This document shows positions 15,532-23,062 of a stretch of DNA of 64,000 bases, piece by piece. A program made the translations under genes and the position numbers. Within the stretch, counting starts at the first letter, position 1. Every line of letters starts with the position of its first letter. Under the pieces are notes generated by a model, which made no database searches, was not told the DNA's origin, and worked only from the letters and a program-made list of their open reading frames with translations. Origin of the DNA: REEB95 sp963762425 (lineage in GTDB: Bacteria > Pseudomonadota > Alphaproteobacteria > ATCC43930 > CGMCC-115725); NCBI GenBank assembly GCA_963762425.1, contig CAVXKY010000017.1, forward strand, positions 21,936-85,935, read 5' to 3'.

Positions 15532-18446
15532 TTATGCCGCTGTGATCTGACAGAGGGTGGCTTTGGGTTCCTGCATCCCGGTTGCCGGATCGTAGCCGTA
15601 GGTGGTGATCGAATTGGCGCTTTCGCCGAGCACGATGGGATCGGCGCCTTGCGGATATTTCGCGCGCAAATCCTCGCCGCCGAACCAGCCGCCGAAGTGG
15701 AACGGCATCCAGGCGACGCCCTTGCCGACGCGTTCGGTCACGAGCGCCTTCATCTTGGCCTTGGAGCCGTTCTCGGCGCCCGTCACCCAGACCCAGCCGC
15801 CGCTCTTGATGCCGCGGTCGCTCGCATCCGCCGGACTGATCTCGATGTACATGTCCTGCCGCAGCTCGGCGAGCCACTTGTTGGAGCGGGTCTCTTCGCC
15901 GCCGCCCTCGTATTCGACCAGCCGGCCCGAGCTCAGGATCAGCGGGAACTGCTTGGCGATCCCCTTGTCCACCGCCGCCTTCTGCATCGTGAAGCCGATA
16001 TTGGGCAGCCGGAACTGCTTGGCGTCGGGCAGGGTCGGATATTTCGCGACGAGGTCGGCCCGCGCGGTGTAGATCGGCTCGCGATGCTGCGGGATCGGAT
16101 CCGGCAGGCCGAAGGCGTTCATGCGCGCCTTCGCGTTGCCGTAGGGCACGCAGCCGTGCTTCAGCGCGACGCGCTGGATGCCGCCGGACAGATCCAACGA
16201 CCACGACACCCCGTCGATCTTGTCGGGCGTGCCCGCGACCTTTTCGATGACCGCCATCTCATCGCGGGTGAGATCCTTCTCCCAGCCGAGCTTCTTCAGC
16301 ACGGCCATGGTGAACTCGGGATAGCCGTCCTTGATCTCGGAGCCGAGCGAGTAGGAGCCCTCGGCCAGCAAATTCACGCCGTCTTTCTCGACGCCGAAAC
16401 GGGCGCGGAAGGTGCCGCCGCCGTCCATGACGTTGAGATTCGTGTTGTAGAGCAGCGGCGTGCCGGGGTGCTTGACCGCCGGCGAGCCCCAGCACGGCCA
16501 CGGCAGGCCGTAATAATCGCCCTTGGCCGGGCCGCTCATTCGCGCGCAAGGTCACCAGGTCGAAGTCCTTCTGGTTGGCCATGTGGGTCTTGAGGCGTTC
16601 CGGCGACTGGCCGCAATAGCCGGTCGACCAGCTGGCGCGGTTCATCTCGCGCAGCACGTCCTCGGGGAGCGGGGTGCCGTCGGCGACCTTGATGTTCTTG
16701 AACATCTTGTCGGCGAAGCCGAGCTTCTTGGTCAGCAGATACATGATCTCGAGGTCGTTTTTCGACTCGAAGATCGGCTTGACGATCTGCTCGCCCCATT
16801 GCAGCGAGCGGTTCGACGCGACGCGCGAGCCCGATGCCTCGAACTGGGTGCAGGCCGGCAGCAGATACGTGCCGTCCTTGCGCCCGGCGTCCACCGCCAG
16901 CGACGCCCAGGTGGTCGGATGCGGATCGACCACCACCAGCAGATCGAGCTTCACCAGCCCCTTCCTCGATTCCGGAATGCGCGTGATGCTGTTGCTGGCG
17001 TGGCCTTGCACGAACATCGCCCGCACATTGTCCTTCTGGCCGACCTGGTCTTTCGGCAACAGCACCGCGTCGAACCAGCGGGTCAGCGGGATGCCGGGTG
17101 CCGTCATGGCTTGCGGGGAGTCGAACTGCGCCACCAGGTCGTCGTAATCGATCTCCCAGACGCGGCCGAAATGCCGCCACGCGCCTTCGGCCAGGCCGTA
17201 ATAGAACGGCAAAGTCACGATATCGAGCCCGACATCGGTCGCGCCTTGCACGTTGTCATGGCCGCGGAAGATGTTGGCGCCGGTGCCGGGCTTGCCGACA
17301 TTGCCGGTGAGCAGCAGCGCGATGCAGCTCGCCCGCACATTGGCGGTGCCGACGGTGTGCTGCGTCTGCCCCATGCACCAGATCAGCGTCGCCGGCTTCT
17401 GCGTCGCGAACATCTGCGCGACGCGCTTCAACTGTTCGCCGGGAACGCCGGAGACGCGCTCGACCTCGTCGGGCGTCCACTTCGCGATCTCCTTGCTCAC
17501 GTCGTCGAAACCGTAGACGCGCTGTGCGATGAACTCCTTGTCCTCCCAGCCGTTCTGGAGGATGTGCCACATCATGCCGTAGAGCACCGGAATGTCGGTG
17601 CCCGGCCGCAGCCGCACGTATTCGGTGGCGTGCGCGGCCGTGCGCGTCATGCGCGGATCGACGACGATGACGTTCGCCTTGTTGAGTTCGGCGCCTTCCA
17701 GCAGGTGCTGCAGCGACACCGGATGGGCTTCGGCCGGATTGCCGCCCCAGATGATTTGGGTTTTCGCATTCCGGATGTCGTTGAAGCTGTTGGTCATCGC
17801 GCCATAGCCCCAGGTATTGGCGACCCCGGTGACCGTGGTCGAATGGCAGATGCGCGCCTGGTGATCGGTGTTGTTGGTCCCCCACAACGCGCCCATCTTG
17901 CGGAACATGTAGGCGCCTTCGTTGGTCATCTTCGCCGAACCCAGCCAGTAGACGGAATCCGGGCCCGATTGCCCGCGGATTTCCATCAGCTTGTCGCCGA
18001 TCTCGTTGATCGCCTGATCCCAGTTGATCCGGGTCCATTGGCCGCCGACCAGCTTCATCGGATATTTGAGCCGCCGCTCGCCGGAGACCAGTTCGCGCAC
18101 CGCCGCGCCCTTGGCGCAATGCGAGCCGCGATTGATCGGGCTGTCCCAGCTCGGCTCCTGGCCGATCCACACGCCGTTGGCGACCTCGGCGATCACCGTG
18201 CAGCCGACCGCGCAATGGGTGCAGATGCTCTTGCGCATCGCCACCGCCGCGCCGGTGGCGGGCGGCGGACCGGCTTCGGCCTTGCGCATGGTGGCGAGCG
18301 GAAGCGCGCCCAGCGCCGCGAGACCGCCGGCGGCAAGCCCCGAGCGGCGCAGGAAGGCGCGGCGGCCGAGGCCGCTTTCCGATTGGCCGGCGAAAGCGGC
18401 GAGATTGCCGCGCCGCGCTCTGACGTTCCGTTCGCTTGATCAGCAC
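15532..18446 (-). CDS. fdhA: Formate dehydrogenase alpha subunit, Mo/W-bisMGD, Tat-exported (two frameshifts)
   Basis: Periplasmic catalytic subunit oxidising formate to CO2. GTG 18446 follows GGGAGG. A Tat signal (GRRAFLRRSGLAAGGLAAL) is reached after a shift within the first 20-25 codons. The [4Fe-4S] motif CTHCAVGC with HCAKG downstream opens the mature protein. The active-site residue is cysteine, in DHQARICHSTTVTGVANT, where other members carry selenocysteine. The bisMGD-binding segments IIWGGNPAEAHP and MWCMGQTQHTVG-type motifs follow. A second shift near 16545 separates the C-terminal third (MSGPAKGDYYGLPWPCWG onward). The restored length of about 970 residues is normal. The tungstate/molybdate genes at 5.5-8.4 kb could supply the metal. 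Confidence 0.93.
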
Positions 18447-18457
18447 GGGCGCCTCCC

Positions 18458-18658
18458 TCAGCTCGGATAACGGTTGACGCGGTAATAGGTCTTGACTTCG
18501 TCGGATTCCCGGTACTGAGCCTTGCGTTTTTCGTCGTTGCTCACGCTGTCCGCCACCGCCTCGGAGGCGAGCGGGCTCGCCACGGTGGCCGCGGCGCCGG
18601 CGCCGAGCGCGCCGAGGAATTGACGACGTCCCAAGCCCGTCTTGCGTTCCGCTTTCAT
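18458..18658 (-). CDS. Small Tat-signal protein of formate dehydrogenase regions (FdhX-like)
   Basis: A 66-residue protein with a twin-arginine signal (GLGRRQFLGALGAGAAATVA) and a short charged tail (NDEKRKAQYRESDEVKTYYR) ending VNRYPS. This fits the formate dehydrogenase region Tat-target family (TIGR02811), whose members lie directly before fdhA. Its function is not known; it may be a structural peptide or an export partner of FdhA. GGGAGG sits 8 bases before ATG 18658, and fdhA GTG lies 11 bases after its stop. Confidence 0.88.
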   Translation of the reverse strand: MKAERKTGLGRRQFLGALGAGAAATVASPLASEAVADSVSNDEKRKAQYRESDEVKTYYRVNRYPS

Positions 18659-18690
18659 GACACCGCCCTCCCTTGTCCTAGCGCGCCCGC

Positions 18691-19462
18691 TCACTCGGGC
18701 AACGCGAATGCTTCCGTTTCGATCTCGATGAACAGACGCCCGATCGTCCCGACGCGACGATAGAAATCGGCGGCATTGGCCGCCGCCAGATCGGCGAAGA
18801 AGCGCCCGATCCACGGCGCGAGATGCTTGTCGAAGATTTGCCGCTGCGCCTCGGCCGGCGCCGGAAACTCGCCGCCGGCGAGGCCGGCCATGATCTCGCA
18901 CAGAATCGCGGCATGGTCCTCGGGTTCGTATTGCCGCTCGGCGCGTTCGATGCCGAGCGCGGCCAGATCCTCGCGCAAACGCGCCAACGGGCGCTCGTTG
19001 AGGAAGCCGGTCAGGTAATAGGAGCCGTAGGGCAGCAGCTCGCCGCGCCCGATGCCGATGAACAGATCGAAAAATTCGCGCCCGACCTTCTCGGGGTCGG
19101 CGGCGTCGGCGGCCTGGGCGAGATCGGCATGCGCCAGGCCGAGCGGCGTCGCATCGCCGCGCAGCTTGGCGATGCGCTTGAGCAGCGCCGCATTGGGAGC
19201 GCGCCGCAGCAACGAAGCGAGCAGCGCGTATTCCTGCGCGCGCGCGGCGTCGACATCGTCGAACGCGCCGCGCTGTCTCGCCGTAAAGGTCCGGCCGCAA
19301 TTTCGAGCGCGCGACCCCGGTCGCCGCTTCCACCGACAGCACGCGTTCGGCGGGAACCTGCGACCAGTTGGAAACCGACGGCTGGGAAATCCCAATCCGG
19401 CGCGCAAGCTCGGTGACGCCGCCGGCGGCGCGGATCGCCTCTTGAAGTCCCTGGTCGCTCAT
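18691..19462 (-). CDS. HTH-TorD fusion: formate dehydrogenase chaperone with DNA-binding domain (one frameshift)
   Basis: Residues about 1-60 (MSDQGLQEAIRAAGGVTELA, then RRIGISQPSVSNW and PAERVLSVEAATGV) form a YdaS/Cro-like helix-turn-helix. After a one-base shift near 19275 the protein continues as an all-helical TorD/DmsD-type chaperone (ARAQEYALLASLLRR near residue 75, FFDLFIGIGRGELLPYGSYY, LTGFLNERPLARLREDLAAL, EPEDHAAILCEIMAGL). TorD-like proteins bind the Tat signal of molybdoenzymes until the cofactor is inserted. The restored length is about 257 residues. The reading across the shift is continuous in family terms, so I treat this as one fused gene; two overlapping genes is the alternative. 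The domain pairing suggests the chaperone may also control transcription. Confidence 0.8.
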
Positions 19463-19567
19463 TGCCGGCCGATCATGGAAAGCGCATGCCCCCGTTCAGA
19501 CCGCAAGGGAAGGCTAATGCCGCGATCAATTGCGGGGTCAATAGCTTCAGGCTATGGCGAGCGGAAA

Positions 19568-20155
19568 TTATTGGGGAAGCGCGCCGCCGTGACCGCGCCG
19601 CGGCAAGGGTGGGCAAGCTTCGCGCTCGTCCAATTCATGTTGCGTTGCAGTATCGATTTTATCCACAGGCGCCTGATCGCTCGTACCGCCCTCGGCAATC
19701 TGGACTGGTGGCGGTTGCTCTGGGGTGGGATTTGACGAGGTGGCGGCCGGCGCCGGCTTCTCGGCTTGCGGTTCGCCCGTCACCTGCGCCAGCAGCCGGC
19801 GAACCTCGTCCGCGCTGATCGGACCGAATCCCGGCACGCCGCCGGCGGCGTTGAAGTCCCACGAATTCTCGGACAGGCCGATGAAGTCGCGAATCGCGGG
19901 ATCGGCCGACCAGGCGCGGCGCAGCGCCGCCCGCGTCAAAGCAGCGGGCACGCCAGGGGCAAGAAAAGCGCTGATGTCGGATCCGGCGCCGATCGAATCG
20001 ATCGGCGGCAGGCTCGCGGGATCGAACAGCGCTTCCTCCGGCGGCGCGGCCACAGCCGGGGGCTCGGATGCGGCGCCGCCCGGGGCATCCTTCGGCTTCG
20101 CCGCGCCGCGCTTGCGGCGGGCCCAGCGCGCGAGAAAGCCGTCGTCACCGCTCAT
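19568..20155 (-). CDS. DUF3306 protein
   Basis: A 195-residue protein beginning MSGDDGFLARWARRKRGAAK, the typical DUF3306 start. A central conserved part (PASLPPIDSIGAGSDISAFL, then RRAWSADPAIRDFIGLSENSW and FNAAGGVPGFG) precedes a low-complexity Pro/Ala/Glu tail. No signal peptide or membrane helix is seen. DUF3306 genes travel with DUF3305 and formate dehydrogenase genes in proteobacteria; their role is unknown but maturation or assembly is usually suspected. ATG 20155 overlaps the DUF3305 stop by 11 bases, so the two are coupled. About 105 bases separate it from the chaperone gene. Confidence 0.85.
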   Translation of the reverse strand: MSGDDGFLARWARRKRGAAKPKDAPGGAASEPPAVAAPPEEALFDPASLPPIDSIGAGSDISAFLAPGVPAALTRAALRRAWSADPAIRDFIGLSENSWDFNAAGGVPGFGPISADEVRRLLAQVTGEPQAEKPAPAATSSNPTPEQPPPVQIAEGGTSDQAPVDKIDTATQHELDEREACPPLPRRGHGGALPQ

Positions 20156-20666
20156 CGTTGCCTCGGGTCTCCGGTGCGTGCCGCGCCAAGGCCTCGGGGT
20201 CGGCCTGGTCGCGCTGGCGCTTTTCGAACACACGCTCGACATGGTGCTGGGCGACGAAAGCCGCAATGACGTCGCGCAATTGCTCGGGCATCGCCACCGC
20301 CTCGACGATGCCCGAACCCGGTTCGGTGCGGCCCTCGCCTTCCGCGGGATCCGCGGTCACCGCGGCGATTTCATAGGGCGGCTCGCCCCCGGTCGGATTC
20401 AGCGCCACCCAGAGCGAGGGCGCCGCCGACGCCAGATTGTGGCGGTAATTGTCGGTTTCCGTGCGATAGAGCTCGATCTCGGCCGCGCCGGCGTAGAACG
20501 TCGCCGTCTCTCCCGCGCTCGCGAGCGGCGTCCACGGCGCCGCGTCGGGCACGCCCTCGAGCACCGCAACCGGCCGCCAGATGAAATCGGCCCAGGGCGA
20601 GATCGCCTTGCGGCGCTCGACCACCACGCCGACGGGAATGCGCAAAAGCGGCGCGGCCTGGCTCAT
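20145..20666 (-). CDS. DUF3305 protein
   Basis: A 173-residue cytosolic protein. The family pattern is visible: a start reading LLRIPVGVVVERRKAISPWA, DFIWRPVAVLEGVP, a middle block ATFYAGAAEIELYRTETDNY, and SLWVALNPTGGEPPYEIAAV. It forms a conserved pair with DUF3306 next to formate dehydrogenases. No catalytic motif is obvious and the biochemical role is unknown. ATG 20666 overlaps the stop of the preceding gene (ATGA), indicating translational coupling within the accessory operon. Confidence 0.86.
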   Translation of the reverse strand: MSQAAPLLRIPVGVVVERRKAISPWADFIWRPVAVLEGVPDAAPWTPLASAGETATFYAGAAEIELYRTETDNYRHNLASAAPSLWVALNPTGGEPPYEIAAVTADPAEGEGRTEPGSGIVEAVAMPEQLRDVIAAFVAQHHVERVFEKRQRDQADPEALARHAPETRGNDER

Positions 20667-21670
20667 GACAGCGCCGCCAGATGCCGGGCCGGCAAGCCGG
20701 TCAGGAGATTCTGCGGCTTCATCCGCAGCACCTTGTCCTCATTCATCGCCAGGATGAGGTAGACTGGCTCGCCGCCGGCCGGAAGCGCGGACATGGGCGC
20801 GCCGCCGAAGGTCAGGCGGAACAGCGCCGCCACGCGGCTGCGCGCGTGTTCGTCGAGCTCCTCGCCCCGCCACAACGCATCGCCGATGCGCGTGCCTTCG
20901 GCGTCGAGCCCGACATACCAGCTCAGCTTCACGTCGCGCATTTCACGCAACGGCTCGACCCGGGCATCGATGGACAACATGTGCTTCATCCACCGCTCCA
21001 GCGCCGTGCCGAGCGCCGCGACGCCGCGCCGGCCGGCGCTGAGGTCGAGCGCCATGTCGAAACGGTCGCTGCGCTCCCAATAGTCCGGCGCGTTGCCGTC
21101 GGTGAGGACGTCGATCTCGGCGCCTTTCGGGAGTCCCAGCATGGACACCAGGGGCGACAGGGGTGCGGCGCCGGTGCCTGCGATTTTCTCGTCGTCGGCG
21201 GCGAGCAACGCGCCGTCATGCGCCGTCAAACGCTGGGGACGGAAGAAAAGCTCGGAGGCCCGCGCCACGAACGGATCGTCGCAGCCGTCGAGCGCGTTGC
21301 GCATGATCACGTGAACCAGCTGGCTGAGAAAAAGCGGCGGCGTCGTGCCGGCGCCGCGGCGCACCAGATCGAGATAGGCCGCCTCCAGCGTCTTGTGCGC
21401 CAGCAAATGGTCGCGGAACGCGATCATCAGCGTCCAATTCTCGCGGGCGTCGGAATCGGCGATGGAAGCGATCTCCGCCGCGGCGACAGGGCGGCGCGGA
21501 TCGGCGAATAATGCCGCGTGCAGCCTACGTTCGGCGGCGCAAGCCTCGGGCGGCGGGATCAGCTCCGGCCGGGCGAGATAGACTTTCAGGAATTCGTCGG
21601 TGACCAGCAGGAAGCCGCCGGCATCGCGGTCGGTCAGATGATGGCCGCAGGAGAGCCAGAAATCGTTCAT
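20663..21670 (-). CDS. DUF6352-type formate dehydrogenase accessory protein
   Basis: A 335-residue soluble protein starting MNDFWLSCGHHLTDRDAGGF. Conserved-looking segments are LLVTDEFLKVYLARPELIPP, LSQLVHVIMRNALDGCDDPF (near residue 128), DVLTDGNAPDYWERSDRFDM and VKLSWYVGLDAEGTRIGDAL. The N-terminal CGHH could bind metal, but no zinc ribbon is evident. This family occurs in alphaproteobacterial formate dehydrogenase loci without known activity. It overlaps the next and previous genes by four bases each (ATGA). The name is from memory of the family; the locus assignment is firmer than the number. Confidence 0.75.
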   Translation of the reverse strand: MNDFWLSCGHHLTDRDAGGFLLVTDEFLKVYLARPELIPPPEACAAERRLHAALFADPRRPVAAAEIASIADSDARENWTLMIAFRDHLLAHKTLEAAYLDLVRRGAGTTPPLFLSQLVHVIMRNALDGCDDPFVARASELFFRPQRLTAHDGALLAADDEKIAGTGAAPLSPLVSMLGLPKGAEIDVLTDGNAPDYWERSDRFDMALDLSAGRRGVAALGTALERWMKHMLSIDARVEPLREMRDVKLSWYVGLDAEGTRIGDALWRGEELDEHARSRVAALFRLTFGGAPMSALPAGGEPVYLILAMNEDKVLRMKPQNLLTGLPARHLAALS

Positions 21671-22212
21671 CGGCCTTCGCCCCGCGCCAGGTTCGTCAGA
21701 TCGACCGCCTCATCCGGTCCGCCGTCCGCCACTTCGCCGTCGGCATCGAGGAAGGAGAACGCCCGCATCTTCCCGGCTCCGGCGCGGATATGCAGGCTGC
21801 GAAAGGCTTCGCGGATCGAGCCGTTTTCATCCGAACGGTGAACCGCGATCAAGGTGTCGGGCGGGTGATCGCAGAGCGAGGCGGCGAAATCGATTTCCTC
21901 CTCCGCCGCCCTGATGGCGGAGGCCCAATCGGGCGCGCCGAAGCGGTCGAGCAGGCATCGCGCCGTCAGATCGATCGCCGCGCCGCGATCCTCGGGCTTC
22001 GCTTCCACCACCTGCGCCAGCGTCGACCAGCCCAACGACGGCAGGCCGAGAAAGCCGCCGCGGAAGGCCGCGAGTTCCTTGCCCGCGAGCGCCGCCAGAT
22101 CGGCATCGGCGAACACGAAGGCGCCGGAAATCGCCCACTCGCCGGGCGATGCCGCCGCGGGAAAAATGAAGGTGTCCGACGGATCGAGACGGATGGTGCG
22201 CAGCAGCTTCAC
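21667..22212 (-). CDS. DUF6505-type formate dehydrogenase accessory protein
   Basis: A 181-residue protein with GTG start at 22212 overlapping the upstream stop by four bases. It begins VKLLRTIRLDPSDTFIFPAA and continues GEWAISGAFVFADADLAALA, KELAAFRGGFLGLPSLGWST and LAQVVEAKPEDRGAAIDLTA. The tail contains DHPPDTLIAVHRSDENGSIR and LHIRAGAGKMRAFSFLD. No export signal or membrane segment is present. I recognise it as one of the conserved unknowns of this operon; it might form a complex with its coupled neighbours. No reaction can be assigned from sequence. Confidence 0.75.
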   Translation of the reverse strand: MKLLRTIRLDPSDTFIFPAAASPGEWAISGAFVFADADLAALAGKELAAFRGGFLGLPSLGWSTLAQVVEAKPEDRGAAIDLTARCLLDRFGAPDWASAIRAAEEEIDFAASLCDHPPDTLIAVHRSDENGSIREAFRSLHIRAGAGKMRAFSFLDADGEVADGGPDEAVDLTNLARGEGR

Positions 22213-22964
22213 AGGCGCGGCCCTCCCGTCTTGGGGTCGAGCCAGGACGGCGTTTTCAAGCTCGGCGCCAATTTCCGGCGCTCGACGGTCTTGTCCGCGC
22301 GCCGGATGAGGAGATCGCCGTTCTCGTCGATCGCGCTTTTCATGCCCTGGCCGGATTGCAGCCTCGACAGGTAGTCCTGGGCGACGGGGTCGAAGCCGCT
22401 TTCCCGCCAGCGGTCGATGGCCGCCATGAGATGCCGGGCGAACCCTTCGACCAGGCGCTCGGCGCCGGTGTCGAAGCCCTCTTCTTCGAGCGCGGTCGCC
22501 AGCGGATGGAGCCCGGCCTCGGTGCCGCTCATCGACACGGTGCGGATCGAAGCGCCGAAGACGAGCCAGTCCGGCGCCGCGTCCTCCTTGGCGCGGCCGG
22601 GCCAGCCGAGCCGCCCGCCGCCCACCAGGCCGCGATCGACATAGAATGCGTCCGGCCATTCGATCGAAATCGGCTTCTCCGGCGGCGCCGCCGCGGCGAG
22701 CGCGTCGCCGAGCGCCACCATGCCCGCATAGAAGACGCGGCGCGCTTGCGCGAGCGTCTCCTCGGGCTCGAGCACGACGGCGAACTCGGCGAGATCGAAG
22801 CGGCCGACGAAAACCAGCGTTCCCGCGCCCAGTTCCGCGGCGTGGGCGCAGGCGTGGACGAAGGCGTCGCCGACCTCGCGCAACGCCACCAGCCGGAATG
22901 GCGGCGGCAGATCGAGGGCGCGCGCCCCGGATTTCCGTGTCTGGCTGCGCTGCTCCAGCGGCAT
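22209..22964 (-). CDS. Biotin/lipoate-protein-ligase-like protein of the formate dehydrogenase region
   Basis: A 251-residue protein resembling the biotin/lipoate ligase fold with a DUF4444-type C-terminus. The N-terminal half has FVGRFDLAEFAVVLEPEETL and ARRVFYAGMVALGDALAAAA, then ISIEWPDAFYVDRGLVGGGR in the position of the ligase nucleotide loop (but without a canonical GRGRxGR). The C-terminal part includes DPVAQDYLSRLQSGQGMKSA and DENGDLLIRRADKTVERRKL. It heads the minus-strand accessory operon with a candidate promoter just upstream. Whether it ligates lipoate, biotin or nothing is unknown; the weak ATP motif argues for a divergent role. Confidence 0.72.
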   Translation of the reverse strand: MPLEQRSQTRKSGARALDLPPPFRLVALREVGDAFVHACAHAAELGAGTLVFVGRFDLAEFAVVLEPEETLAQARRVFYAGMVALGDALAAAAPPEKPISIEWPDAFYVDRGLVGGGRLGWPGRAKEDAAPDWLVFGASIRTVSMSGTEAGLHPLATALEEEGFDTGAERLVEGFARHLMAAIDRWRESGFDPVAQDYLSRLQSGQGMKSAIDENGDLLIRRADKTVERRKLAPSLKTPSWLDPKTGGPRL

Positions 22965-22998
22965 TGTGCGATCCTGGGCTTACTTTTGATCGGCCGGC

Positions 22999-23027
22999 AT
23001 TATAGCATCGGCCATCGCGGCGGTCAG
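22999..23027 (-). promoter_or_regulatory. Candidate sigma-70 promoter of the formate dehydrogenase accessory operon
   Basis: On the minus strand CTGACC (23027-23022) and a perfect TATAAT (23004-22999) are 17 bases apart, 35 bases before the ligase-like ATG at 22964. The divergent polyferredoxin gene starts at 23063, so this 98-base gap must serve both directions. Confidence 0.45.
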
Positions 23028-23062
23028 TCCCAGCGGGACCGCGCGCGGGATCGGAAAAACGG

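Noticed and set aside
15532..18446. Selenocysteine (in-frame TGA) as the cause of the fdhA split
   Set aside because: The active-site position is a normal TGC cysteine in RICHST, and the two breaks lie in the Tat signal and near 16545, away from it, so they are frameshifts.
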